NCBI GenBank assembly: GCA_004556155.1
Contig: SFIM01000011.1
Span: 1 to 64,000, forward strand
Direction: 5' to 3'
DNA from: Clostridiales bacterium
GTDB lineage: Bacteria > Bacillota > Clostridia > Christensenellales > Aristaeellaceae
Length of the DNA: 64,000 bases
Part shown: positions 18,453 to 26,899 of the stretch, one piece after another
Position numbering within the stretch: the first letter of the stretch is position 1
How the letters are laid out: each line of letters starts with the position of its first letter
Notes under the pieces: generated by a model
Told to the model about the DNA's origin: nothing
Databases searched by the model: none
The model's input: the letters and a program-made list of their open reading frames with translations, nothing else
Program-made: the position numbers and the translations under genes

Positions 18453-19832
18453 ATGAACAAGCAAATGCGGCAATATGATGTATGTGTTATTGGCGGTGGC
18501 CCGGGCGGTATCGCGGCGGCGCTGTCTGCGGCGCGCGGCGGTGCGAAGGTGCTGCTGGTGGAAAAGAACGGCTGCATGGGCGGCAATCTGGTGATCGGCC
18601 TGCCCCTGCTGGGGTATTTGGATAAGGACGGCCGCCAGGTGACGGCTGGCATCGCCCAGGAGCTGGTGGATGCGCTGACTGCGCGCAATGCGACCTACGG
18701 CCATCGCTGGTGCCCGCTGCACAATTCCGTTACTCTGTATGATCACGAGCAGCTCAAGATTATCTTGTTTGAAAAGCTGTTGGAAGCCAAGGTGGATATG
18801 CTGCTGCACACCGAGCTGACCCGCGTGAATGTGGATGACGGCCATATCGATTCTGTCACGGTGTTCGGCAAGGGTTGGGAGATTGAGGTAAGCGCCAAGA
18901 TCTTTATCGATGGCACGGGCGACGGCGACCTGGCCTACATGGCGGGCGCGCGCTACGAAAAGGGACAGGATAACTGCGGCAAGATGCAGCCGCCCACGCT
19001 GATGTGCACGGTGCGCGGCGTGGAACTGGAAAAGCTGTGGAAATTCGTAGAGGACGATCCCGAGCAGATGGTGTGGGGGTCTACCGTGGAAATGAAGGAA
19101 GGCTACAATGCCGATTTCTTCCGCGCTTCGCCCAACCATGTGTTCGTCGGCCTGCGCAAGCTGTTTGGCCAGCTGCGTGAGCAGGGCGAGCTGCCGGTGG
19201 ATCGCGATACGCTGATCTATATCAACTCCCTTGTGCCCGGCGAAGTGCATTTGAACTGCACGCGCCATCTGGGCGTGGACGGCAGCGACATCATCGATCT
19301 GACCCGTGCGGAAATCGAAGGTCATTTGCAGCTGCCCAAGCTTGTGGAGTGTCTGCGCAAGCATGTGCCCGGTTTTGAAAACGCCTATCTGACCCAGATT
19401 TATCCATTCATCGGCATCCGCGAATCCCGTCGCTTCAACGGCATCAGCACCCTCAAGGCGGATTCCATCATTGCCGGCGAAATTCCCGAGGATTCCATCG
19501 GCCTTGGCTCCTACATCATCGATATTCATGATGGCGGCGGCGCGGGCACGATCGTTAAGAAGGTGCCGCCCTACGGCCTGCCCTATGGCGTAACCGTCAG
19601 CGCCGATATCGACAACCTGATGCTGACCGGCCGCTGCGTATCGGTGGACTCGGTGGTGATGAGCTCGCTGCGCGTGATGCCCACCTGCATGGTGCTGGGC
19701 GAGGGCGCGGGCACCGCTGCCGCCATGGCGGTGAAGAAGAAGATTCTCCCGGCCGATGTAAACGTAAAACAGCTGCGCAAAAAGCTGGTGGAAAACGGCG
19801 TGCTGATGGCGCCGGTGGAAAAGAAGGACTAA
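18453..19832 (+). CDS. FAD-dependent oxidoreductase (FAD_oxidored family)
   Basis: 459 residues. The N-terminal dinucleotide-binding fold YDVCVIGGGPGGIAAALSAARGGAKVLLVEK (from about residue 7) binds FAD; DGTGDGDLAYMAGARYE near residue 170 and the C-terminal LTGRCVSVDSVVMSSLRVMPTCMVLGEGAGTAAAMAVKK close the flavin site. CMGGNLVIGLPLLG after the first fold is typical of the FAD_oxidored group. Members act on varied small molecules in anaerobes; the substrate is not evident. ATG 18453 has GGGAGG 12 nt upstream, rather far; a frame upstream is open but lacks an SD and overlaps the promoter. It stands alone, with the Trp T-box promoter 64 bp beyond its stop. Confidence 0.85.
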   Translation: MNKQMRQYDVCVIGGGPGGIAAALSAARGGAKVLLVEKNGCMGGNLVIGLPLLGYLDKDGRQVTAGIAQELVDALTARNATYGHRWCPLHNSVTLYDHEQLKIILFEKLLEAKVDMLLHTELTRVNVDDGHIDSVTVFGKGWEIEVSAKIFIDGTGDGDLAYMAGARYEKGQDNCGKMQPPTLMCTVRGVELEKLWKFVEDDPEQMVWGSTVEMKEGYNADFFRASPNHVFVGLRKLFGQLREQGELPVDRDTLIYINSLVPGEVHLNCTRHLGVDGSDIIDLTRAEIEGHLQLPKLVECLRKHVPGFENAYLTQIYPFIGIRESRRFNGISTLKADSIIAGEIPEDSIGLGSYIIDIHDGGGAGTIVKKVPPYGLPYGVTVSADIDNLMLTGRCVSVDSVVMSSLRVMPTCMVLGEGAGTAAAMAVKKKILPADVNVKQLRKKLVENGVLMAPVEKKD

Positions 19833-19895
19833 GTGGCCTACACCTCGTCCCCACATAGCCAACGGCGGAAAACGATGAAAAAACAATTTTCCCCG

Positions 19896-19924
19896 TTGAC
19901 AAATGCACGAAGGCGCGGTATCAT
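19896..19924 (+). promoter_or_regulatory. Promoter of the tryptophan T-box transcript
   Basis: TTGACA (19896-19901), 17 bp, TATCAT (19919-19924). Confidence 0.85.
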
Positions 19925-19930
19925 ACGTCC

Positions 19931-20199
19931 ATACCAAACCTGCGAGAAAGAGAAGTAAGCAGGAGGCGCTTGGCAAAGAGAACCGCGGATGGTGGGATCG
20001 CGGTGCAAGAGCATCTGCCCAATGGACTTTCGAGGGCGTTCCTGAACTGACAGTAGGGAACGACGGGATCCGTACCCGTTATCATGGCGGCATGTGTGAT
20101 GGCACATGGAGAAGGAGGGTCTTTCCTTAAAGGAAGACCGAAATTGAGTGGCACCGCGGTATTACCGCCTCAAGCTGATTGGCTTGAGGCGTTTTTTGT
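19931..20199 (+). promoter_or_regulatory. T-box riboswitch, tryptophan specifier (TGG)
   Basis: A T-box leader of about 270 nt. The T-box sequence TGGCACCGCGG is at 20149-20159, and the terminator CGCCTCAAGC/GCTTGAGGCG (20166-20191) is followed by TTTTTT. The specifier reads TGG (20023-20025) immediately before ACTTTCGAG, in the same context as ATC in the window's other T-box. Uncharged tRNA-Trp should therefore induce the ABC transporter that follows. Stem I differs from the classical pattern, so fold boundaries are approximate. Confidence 0.9.
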
Positions 20200-20260
20200 T
20201 TCCATCGCGCGCGCCGACCATCGTACTGCATCGACTTTGAATCATGAGGAGGAAAAGATC

Positions 20261-21238
20261 ATGATGAAGAAACTGCTTGCGATCGTACTGTCCCTGGTAA
20301 TGCTCACTGCGGCCTCCGCTGCGCTGGCCGAAAACAAAACTGTCGGTATCCTTCAGTCTGCCGAGCATGGCTCGCTGGATAACTGCCGCGAGGGCTTCCT
20401 GCAGGGCCTGGCTGAGGCCGGCTATGTGGAGGGTGAGAATTTGACGATTAAGTACTACAACGCTCAGGCGGACGGCGGCACCGACGCGCAGATTGCGCAG
20501 TCTCTTGTGGCATATCCTGTCGATCTGATCTGCGCTATTGCTACCCCCAGCGCGCAGGCGGCCTTCAATGCTGTGCTGTCGGCCAAGGCGGATATCCCTG
20601 TGATCTACACTGCCGTGTCCGCGCCCATCGAGGCGGGCCTTGCCAATGACGACGGCACGCCGGTGGGTCTGGTAACGGGTACCAGCGATCTGCTGCCCAT
20701 CCGTAATCAGCTGGCCATGATCCGCGAGTTGATGCCTGACGCCAAGACCGTGGGCCTTTTGTACACCAGCTCCGAAACCAATAGCGAGGTGCAGGCTGCC
20801 CTGTATGAAGAAATGGCAGGCGAGTTTGGCTTTGAAATCGTATCTGCCACTGTGACCGCGGGCGCGGAGGTATCCCAGGCTGTGCAGGCGCTGCTGCCTC
20901 AGGTGGATTGCCTGTCCATGCTGACGGATAACACGGTGGTCAGCTATCTGGCTGTGGTACTTAACGCGGCCGAGCAGGCGGGCAAGCCGGTATTTGGCAG
21001 CGAGGTAGAGCAGGTGGCGCTGGGCTGCGCGGGCGCTGATGGTCTAGATTATGTGGCGCTGGGCAGGCAGACGGGCGAAATGGCCGCGCGCGTGCTCAAC
21101 GGTGAAAGCGCTGAGAGCATCTCCTTTGAAACCATCCGCGACAGCGCCCTGTATCTCAATACCGACGTGCTGTCCAGTCTGGGGCTGGAAATTCCCGCCG
21201 CGATGGCAGAGCGCGGTTACACCGACATGGCTGAGTAA
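20261..21238 (+). CDS. trpX: Solute-binding protein of a predicted tryptophan ABC transporter (TrpX type)
   Basis: 325 residues with a signal peptide (MMKKLLAIVLSLVMLTAASAALA) and an ABC_sub_bind fold: KTVGILQSAEHGSLDNCREGFLQGLAEAGYVEGENLTIKYYNAQADGG, then the IPVIYTAVSAP and PVFGSEVEQVALGC blocks. This family includes TrpX, the binding protein of TrpXYZ transporters predicted from T-box and Trp-regulon studies. The TGG specifier of the leader supports tryptophan as the ligand; the protein sequence alone would allow other aromatic or unrelated ligands. Start chosen at ATG 20261, 8 nt after AGGAGG and just beyond the riboswitch terminator. First gene of a three-gene operon. Confidence 0.85.
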   Translation: MMKKLLAIVLSLVMLTAASAALAENKTVGILQSAEHGSLDNCREGFLQGLAEAGYVEGENLTIKYYNAQADGGTDAQIAQSLVAYPVDLICAIATPSAQAAFNAVLSAKADIPVIYTAVSAPIEAGLANDDGTPVGLVTGTSDLLPIRNQLAMIRELMPDAKTVGLLYTSSETNSEVQAALYEEMAGEFGFEIVSATVTAGAEVSQAVQALLPQVDCLSMLTDNTVVSYLAVVLNAAEQAGKPVFGSEVEQVALGCAGADGLDYVALGRQTGEMAARVLNGESAESISFETIRDSALYLNTDVLSSLGLEIPAAMAERGYTDMAE

Positions 21239-21259
21239 TTTTAAAGGACGGCAACACGC

Positions 21260-22177
21260 ATGGGCATCATTCAAAACACGTTGGAGCAGGGACTGATCTA
21301 CGCCATCATGGCGCTGGGCGTGCTGATTACATACAGCATTCTGGATTTTCCCGATCTGTCGGTGGACGGCACCTTTCCGCTGGGCGCGGCGGTGTCGGCG
21401 CTGATGATTACGCGCGGGCAAAGCCCTGCGCTTGCGCTGCTGTGCGCCATGGCTGCGGGTGCACTGGCTGGCGGGCTGACGGGTCTGATCCATGTAAAGC
21501 TCAAGGTACGCGATCTGTTTTCAGGCATCATCATGATGACCGCGCTGTACGCCGTCAATATGCATGTGGCTGCTGGGTCGCTCAGGATGGGCAAGGCCAA
21601 CGTGCCCTTCTTCAGCACCAAAAAAGTGCAGTATGCTACGATTTTTGAAAACAATGCGCTGACTGATCTCTTCCCGGCGTGGCTGGAGCCCTACAGCGTG
21701 CTGCTGATTTCCCTGCTGCTGGTGATCCTGGTAAAGGTGCTGCTGGATCTGTTCCTCAAAACCCGTGCGGGTTATCTGCTGCGCGCAGTGGGGGATAACG
21801 AGACGGTTGTTACCTCCCTGGCTCGCGATAAAGGCAGTGTCAAGATCATGGGTCTGATGATTTCGGGCGCGCTGGTGGCGCTGTCCGGCGCAGTGCTGTG
21901 CCAGCAGCAGCATACCTTCGAGGTATCCATGGGCACGGGCGCAATCGCCATGGCGCTGGCCTCGGTGATCATCGGTACCAATCTCTTCCGCCGCGTGCCC
22001 TTTGTCAAATCCACCACTGCGGTGATTATCGGCGCGATTGTGTACAAGGCCTGCGTGGCTGTTGCCATTCGCGCGGGCGTGCCGGCCAGCGATATGAAGC
22101 TGATTACGGCGCTGCTGTTCCTGATCATTCTGACGCTGGGCGGCATGGAGAAAAGGCGGGTGAAAAAGCATGCTTGA
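21260..22177 (+). CDS. trpY: Permease of a predicted tryptophan ABC transporter (TrpY type)
   Basis: 305 residues, about eight membrane helices, of the BPD_transp_2 (LivH/RbsC-like) class: LITYSILDFPDLSVDGTFPLGAAVSA near residue 20 and RAVGDNETVVTSLARDKGSVKIMGLMISGALVALSGAV near residue 175, the cytoplasmic coupling region. The DFPDLSVDGTFPLGA motif is typical of the TrpY/ABC_sub_bind-associated permeases and distinguishes it from true LivH. It starts 21 bp after trpX behind AAAGGA, and its end overlaps trpZ by 8 bp. Confidence 0.88.
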   Translation: MGIIQNTLEQGLIYAIMALGVLITYSILDFPDLSVDGTFPLGAAVSALMITRGQSPALALLCAMAAGALAGGLTGLIHVKLKVRDLFSGIIMMTALYAVNMHVAAGSLRMGKANVPFFSTKKVQYATIFENNALTDLFPAWLEPYSVLLISLLLVILVKVLLDLFLKTRAGYLLRAVGDNETVVTSLARDKGSVKIMGLMISGALVALSGAVLCQQQHTFEVSMGTGAIAMALASVIIGTNLFRRVPFVKSTTAVIIGAIVYKACVAVAIRAGVPASDMKLITALLFLIILTLGGMEKRRVKKHA

Positions 22178-22943
22178 GGTAAAAAACATCCGTAAAATCT
22201 ACAATCCCGGCACCGTGCAGGAAAAATGCCTGTTTGACGATTTTTCCCTTTCCATTCCGGACGGGCAGTTTGTATCCGTGGTTGGCAGCAACGGCTCAGG
22301 CAAAACGAGCCTGCTCAACCTGATCTGCGGCAGCATCCAGCCGGACGGCGGGCAAATCCTCATGCAGGGGCGCGATATCCGCAAGGACAGTGAGCATGTG
22401 CGCGCGCGCAAGATCGGCCGCGTGTATCAGAACCCTGCCATGGGCACCTGCGCGCAGATGACGATACTGGAAAACCTCTCCCTGGCCGATTTCAAGGGCA
22501 AGCCTGCCGGGCTGCATCGCGGCACGGACAGACGGCGCATTGACGCTTATCGTGAAATGCTGCGTCCGCTGGGGCTGGGGCTGGAGGATATGCTGTCCAG
22601 CAAGGTGGGCACGCTGTCAGGCGGTCAGCGTCAGGCGCTGGCGCTGCTGATGTCCACCATGACGCCCATTTCCTTTTTGATTCTGGATGAGCACACCGCC
22701 GCGCTGGATCCAAAAACGGCTGATATCATTATGGAGCTGACCGGCCGCGTGGTGCGTCAAAAGCAGCTGACAGCCATCATGGTAACGCACAATCTGCGCT
22801 ACGCGGTGGAGTATGGTGATCGCATTCTGATGATGCACCAGGGCCATGCCGTGCTGGATAAGGCGGGCGAGGAAAAGCAGGCTGTGCGGATTGAGGATTT
22901 GCTGACGATCTTCAATGAAATCAGCATCGAGTGCGGCAACTGA
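22170..22943 (+). CDS. trpZ: ATPase of a predicted tryptophan ABC transporter (TrpZ type)
   Basis: 257 residues with Walker A GSNGSGKTSLLN near residue 40, Q-loop VYQNPAMGTCAQMTI near residue 88, signature LSGGQRQALALLMS near residue 150, Walker B FLILDEHTAALDPKT, and the switch His in MVTHNLRYA. Walker B has DEHTAALD in place of the usual DEPTAALD, a variation common in this transporter class. It powers TrpXY. The gene overlaps trpY and is followed by a strong terminator. Confidence 0.9.
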   Translation: MLEVKNIRKIYNPGTVQEKCLFDDFSLSIPDGQFVSVVGSNGSGKTSLLNLICGSIQPDGGQILMQGRDIRKDSEHVRARKIGRVYQNPAMGTCAQMTILENLSLADFKGKPAGLHRGTDRRRIDAYREMLRPLGLGLEDMLSSKVGTLSGGQRQALALLMSTMTPISFLILDEHTAALDPKTADIIMELTGRVVRQKQLTAIMVTHNLRYAVEYGDRILMMHQGHAVLDKAGEEKQAVRIEDLLTIFNEISIECGN

Positions 22944-22964
22944 ATACGACTTTCTCTTAGGCAG

Positions 22965-23004
22965 GCTGCCGTCGCGTGAGATATCGCGGCGGCAGCGTTT
23001 TTTT
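22965..23004 (+). terminator. Terminator of the trpXYZ operon
   Basis: GCTGCCGTCGCG pairs with CGCGGCGGCAGC and is followed by GTTTTTTT. Confidence 0.92.
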
Positions 23005-23033
23005 GCGTGCGGCAAAAATGCGGAAAATAATGC

Positions 23034-23062
23034 TTGACAAACCAAATTTGCCATGCTATCAT
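23034..23062 (+). promoter_or_regulatory. Promoter of the LacI-kinase fusion operon
   Basis: TTGACA (23034-23039), 17 bp, TATCAT (23057-23062). Confidence 0.85.
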
Positions 23063-23074
23063 AAGATCAACAAG

Positions 23075-23096
23075 TTTAGGAAACATGTTTTCTAAA
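23075..23096. promoter_or_regulatory. Palindromic operator, probably autoregulatory
   Basis: A 22-bp palindrome with arms TTTAGGAAACA and TGTTTTCTAAA (10 of 11 pairs match) centred on CATG. It lies 13-34 bp after the -10 box, where a LacI-type protein would block transcription, and 15 bp before the GTG start of the LacI-fusion gene. Confidence 0.8.
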
Positions 23097-23111
23097 GAAA
23101 CGAGGCTTAGC

Positions 23112-24986
23112 GTGAACATCCGCGATCTGGCCAAGGAGGCAAACGTATCTCCGGCGACGGTGTCCAAGGTGCTCAACCGCCGCGATGTTTCGGTATCCGC
23201 CGAAACGCGCGAGCGTATCCTGCGCCTGGCCAAGGAGCATAACTATGTGCCCACCTCGCCGCGCAGCGCCCGCCAGCCCACCCGGCTGCTGGGCGTGCTG
23301 TTGTGCTCGGGATTGTCCTCCGGGCTGCTTTTGCAGGGTGTGATCGACGCGGCGCGCGAGGAGGGCTACAGCCCGCTGGTGTGTACTTACGGCGATGCGC
23401 AGGAGGAGCAAAAAATGCTGCGCATGCTGGAATCCCACCATGTGGACGGCGTGGTGTGGGAGCATGGCGCGCAGGGGGATACGGCCTGGCGTCAGTATCG
23501 TGGGGCTACGCCGGTTGCCCATCTGGCTGCGGAGCCGGTGAACGTTAAGCATACGCTGTATTTTGACTGGACGGATTGCGGCTTCAATGCTGCGCAGCAG
23601 ATGATCAGCCGCAATCATACGCATATTCTCTGTGCGCTGGACGCCGATTCGCTGCAGGGTGATTGCTTTTACACGGGCTATCAGCGCGCGATGCAGCAGG
23701 CGGGTCTGCATGTGGAGGAGGCGCTGCGGGTAACGCGCGTGGGCGAAATCAGCACGGCGCAGCTGTTTGAATGCACGGCTGCGGTGTGCCAGAATCGCCG
23801 CACGGCACGCCGGGTGTACGATCAGCTGCAAAGCATGAATCTGCATGTGCCGCAGGACGTTTCCATTCTGTGCCTGCAAGCCGACGGCGTACAGCCTATG
23901 GAACCGCCTATTTCGGCCTTACCCTTGCAATATCGCAGCCTGGGCGCGAACGCCGCGCATCGCCTGATTGCGCGTATCGAGGAGCATTCTGCTCCTGCGC
24001 AACTGCCGCTGCTGGGTGAGCTGACGGATACGGCTACGCTGAGCGAGCCAGCCTCCGAACGCAGCTTGCGCGTGGTGGTGGTGGGGGAGCTGAACATCGA
24101 TATGCTTATCAACCTGCCGCAGCTTCCCAATGCCGGCGAAACGCGCGCTATCATCAGCCGCACGCGCATGCCGGGCGGCAAGGGGCTGAACCAGGCGGTG
24201 GGCTGCCATCGACTGGGCGCGGATGTGACGCTGATCGGCACTGTGGGCCGCGATTACGAAGGCTCGTTGATCTATAACTTTTTGCAGAATAACGGCATTT
24301 CGACCGCGCATGTGACCACGGACGCCAGCCGCGAAACGGGCTTTGCCTATATCGCTGTGCAGGGCGATGGCGAAAGCAGCGTGATTATCGACCGCGGTGC
24401 GAATGCCTGCCTGACCGCCGAGCTGTTGGAAAAGCAGGAAGCGCTGTTTGCAGGCGCGGGCTTTTGCCTGCTTCAAACTGAGCTTTCGCCGGAGCTGGCG
24501 CTGTGCGCGGCGCGTATGGCGCGCCGGCATGGGGTGAAGGTGATCCTCAAGCCCTGCAACCAGCCCAGGCTTAGTGATGAGCTGTTGCAATGCGTGGATT
24601 ACCTGATTCCCAATAAGCTGGAATTGCAGGAGATCTGCCCTGATGGCGATACCCTGGAGGATAAGGTGCGCATCCTGCAAAGTCGCGGCGCGGATACGGT
24701 GATTGTTACCCTGAGCGCCGAGGGCTGCATGCTGGCTCAGCGCGAGCAGGCGCCTGTTTACTTCCCGGCGGCCGCCGTGCGCACGGTGGATACCACCGGC
24801 GCGTGCGACGCATTCGCCGCCGCCCTGGCTGTGTACTGCATGCGCGGCGAATCGCTGCATACCGCGCTGGAGCTGGCCAATTGCGCGGCAGGTCTGTCCA
24901 CCGAGCGGCAGGGCGTGCCGCCCGCGCTGCCTGACGATCTGACTGTGCGCCAGTTTTATCAAACTCATCCCTTTGCGGCCAAATAA
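23112..24986 (+). CDS. LacI-type repressor fused to a PfkB/ribokinase domain
   Basis: A 624-residue two-function protein. Residues 1-55 are a LacI helix-turn-helix (NIRDLAKEANVSPATVSKVLNRR), residues 65-315 a periplasmic-binding-like effector domain, and from about 319 a full PfkB kinase (VVVVGELNIDMLINLPQLPNAGET, RMPGGKGLNQAVGCHRLGADV). The kinase C-terminal signature reads DTTGACDAF near residue 562 where family members have GAGD: the catalytic Asp (about 566) is kept but the anion-hole Gly is Cys. The start is GTG 23112, 6 nt after GAGG and aligned with LacI N-termini. It heads an operon with a nucleoside hydrolase, so it probably senses and may phosphorylate ribose or a nucleoside product. 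Whether the kinase is active or is a second sensor is open. Confidence 0.9.
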   Translation: MNIRDLAKEANVSPATVSKVLNRRDVSVSAETRERILRLAKEHNYVPTSPRSARQPTRLLGVLLCSGLSSGLLLQGVIDAAREEGYSPLVCTYGDAQEEQKMLRMLESHHVDGVVWEHGAQGDTAWRQYRGATPVAHLAAEPVNVKHTLYFDWTDCGFNAAQQMISRNHTHILCALDADSLQGDCFYTGYQRAMQQAGLHVEEALRVTRVGEISTAQLFECTAAVCQNRRTARRVYDQLQSMNLHVPQDVSILCLQADGVQPMEPPISALPLQYRSLGANAAHRLIARIEEHSAPAQLPLLGELTDTATLSEPASERSLRVVVVGELNIDMLINLPQLPNAGETRAIISRTRMPGGKGLNQAVGCHRLGADVTLIGTVGRDYEGSLIYNFLQNNGISTAHVTTDASRETGFAYIAVQGDGESSVIIDRGANACLTAELLEKQEALFAGAGFCLLQTELSPELALCAARMARRHGVKVILKPCNQPRLSDELLQCVDYLIPNKLELQEICPDGDTLEDKVRILQSRGADTVIVTLSAEGCMLAQREQAPVYFPAAAVRTVDTTGACDAFAAALAVYCMRGESLHTALELANCAAGLSTERQGVPPALPDDLTVRQFYQTHPFAAK

Positions 24987-25015
24987 GCCGCGCAAAAACG
25001 AAAGGAGATTTTCCT

Positions 25016-25981
25016 ATGCCTTGGCCGACGACCTATCCGTTTTTTCATGTGGATCAGCCCGAGCAGGTGGATAACGCCGCGCTGCTGCGCCGTCTGCAGC
25101 GCCCGGAGGGCCCGGTGGATGTGGTGCTGGATACCGACACCTATAACGAAATCGACGATCAGTACGCCCTGGCCTATCTGATTAAGAATGATGAAAAGCT
25201 GAAGCTGAAGGCCATTTACGCCGCGCCCTTCTGCAACAACAAGGCCGCGACGCCCGCCATTGGCATGCAGAAAAGCTATGACGAGATCAAGAATATTCTC
25301 TCCCTGATGGGCCGCGCGGATCTGCTGGATTGCACCTATCGCGGCTCGGAAAGCTATCTGCCCGATGAAAAAACGCCCGTGGAATCGGACGCGGCGCGGC
25401 ATCTGGCTCAGCTTGCCATGCAGTATACGCCCGGAAAGCCGCTGTATGTCATCGCTATCGCGGCCATCACCAACGTGGCCTCCGCGCTGCTGATGAAGCC
25501 CGAAATCCGCGACCGCATTGTGCTGGTGTGGCTGGGCGGCAACGCGCTGCATTGGCATGATAATCATGAGTTCAACCTGTTCCAGGATATTGCGGGCGCG
25601 CGTGTGGCGCTGGGCTGCGGCGCGGCGGTGGTGCTGGTGCCCTGCATGGGCGTGGTGGACGCCTTTGCGACCACCGCTCCCGAGCTGCGCGAGAACCTGC
25701 TGGGCAAGAACGCCCTGTGCGATTACTTGTGCAATTACACCATCAGCGAGTGCAGCGGGCACAAAAAGATCGCCTGCTGGTCCAAGCCCATCTGGGATGT
25801 TACCGCCATCGGCTGGCTGCTGGACGGCCGCTTCATGCAGGATGAAATCATCCAAAGCCCCATCCCGGAGTACGACCATCGCTGGGGTCAGGATAAGCGC
25901 CGCCACGTGATCCGCTATGTCTATCACATCAACCGCGACGCGCTGTTTGCCGATCTGTTTGCAAAGCTGACTGCGGACTAA
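25016..25981 (+). CDS. Inosine/uridine-type nucleoside hydrolase
   Basis: 321 residues. The N-terminal cluster DVVLDTDTYNEIDDQYALAYLI (from about residue 36) corresponds to the DxDxxxDD calcium-binding motif of nucleoside hydrolases, with one ligand position Asn-Glu-Ile rather than the usual pattern. ITNVASALL, VWLGGNALHWHDNHEFNLFQDIAGARVAL and the Asp in IWDVTAIGWLL complete the active site. These enzymes cleave the N-glycosidic bond to give free base and ribose. It starts 29 bp after the LacI-kinase fusion behind AAAGGAG. The neighbours (two ribokinase-type domains, a CUT1 transporter) suggest that released ribose is phosphorylated in the cell. No signal peptide, so action is cytosolic. Confidence 0.9.
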   Translation: MPWPTTYPFFHVDQPEQVDNAALLRRLQRPEGPVDVVLDTDTYNEIDDQYALAYLIKNDEKLKLKAIYAAPFCNNKAATPAIGMQKSYDEIKNILSLMGRADLLDCTYRGSESYLPDEKTPVESDAARHLAQLAMQYTPGKPLYVIAIAAITNVASALLMKPEIRDRIVLVWLGGNALHWHDNHEFNLFQDIAGARVALGCGAAVVLVPCMGVVDAFATTAPELRENLLGKNALCDYLCNYTISECSGHKKIACWSKPIWDVTAIGWLLDGRFMQDEIIQSPIPEYDHRWGQDKRRHVIRYVYHINRDALFADLFAKLTAD

Positions 25982-26025
25982 AGATGTCTTTGCTGCTGCT
26001 TTCCATGTAAAGGAGCGTAATTACA

Positions 26026-26835
26026 ATGAAAAAACGTTGCGTTGCGTTCACGATCCTGCTTTGCTGCTTTTTAGCGATGACGCTGTGCGCCCATGCGGAT
26101 GCGCCCGTCAATCTGAGCGATATAAGCGCCGGGGCTTCCTATTACTTCAAGAATACCACCAAGCTGCGTGCAGAGGTGAAAAACAGTTACTTTATCCAGC
26201 AGGGCAGCGCCACGGATGGAGAGTATGGGTATTTCCTTGTGCTGAGCAACACGAAGGGTGACTGCACGATTCTGAAGGTTGATCTAAGCGATTATACAAT
26301 CGTCAGCGAAACGCCTGGCGTGGAGGTGGATCATGGCAACGGCATGGCCTATAACCCCAAAACCAAGCAGCTGATTGTTTCCCACTGTACCGATCATCCG
26401 AACCGCCTCAGCTTTATCGACAAGGATACGCTTGCGATTACCGGCTCGGTTGAAATGCCCATGCGCGTGATCTCTGTCGCCTATAACGAAAGCCGCGATC
26501 AGTACGTTGTGGTGCACAATCACGACAGGCAGTTTTCCATCCTGGACAGCCAGTTCAATATCCTGAGCACCTACGATATGGTGGAGGACATGTTCAGCAA
26601 TCAGGATATCGACTGCGACGATCAGTACATTTATCTGCTTCAGTGGCAAAGCAACAATGGCTCGAATGTCAATTACATCGGCGTGTACGACTGGGACGGC
26701 AACTATGTGAACCGCATCAAGGTGCGGTCCCTGAGCGAAATTGAGAGTATGTTCCATATCGGCGACCGCGTGATTCTCGCGTTCTATGCCGGTCAGGTGA
26801 TCGTCGGCGAAGCGCAGCTGTACCAGGCTGAATAA
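26026..26835 (+). CDS. Secreted protein with beta-propeller-like repeats, function unknown
   Basis: 269 residues starting with a signal peptide (MKKRCVAFTILLCCFLAMTLCAHA). The remainder consists of short beta-rich repeats: YGYFLVLSNTKGDCTILKVDLSDYTIV, NGMAYNPKTKQLIVSHCT, RLSFIDKDTLAITGSVEMP, ISVAYNESRDQYVVVHNHDRQFSILDSQF and YIYLLQWQSNNGSNVNYIGVYDWDG. The alternation looks like an NHL/YVTN-type propeller of five or six blades. No catalytic motif is recognised. It has AAAGGAG before ATG and lies inside the nucleoside operon, 44 bp after the hydrolase and 64 bp before the solute-binding protein, so an envelope role linked to that transport system is an inference only. Confidence 0.7.
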   Translation: MKKRCVAFTILLCCFLAMTLCAHADAPVNLSDISAGASYYFKNTTKLRAEVKNSYFIQQGSATDGEYGYFLVLSNTKGDCTILKVDLSDYTIVSETPGVEVDHGNGMAYNPKTKQLIVSHCTDHPNRLSFIDKDTLAITGSVEMPMRVISVAYNESRDQYVVVHNHDRQFSILDSQFNILSTYDMVEDMFSNQDIDCDDQYIYLLQWQSNNGSNVNYIGVYDWDGNYVNRIKVRSLSEIESMFHIGDRVILAFYAGQVIVGEAQLYQAE

Positions 26836-26899
26836 TAACGCCAATTCCAATGAATTTAACGCGGCAGCGTTAAAAATAAGAAAGGTAGGTACTTACCCC

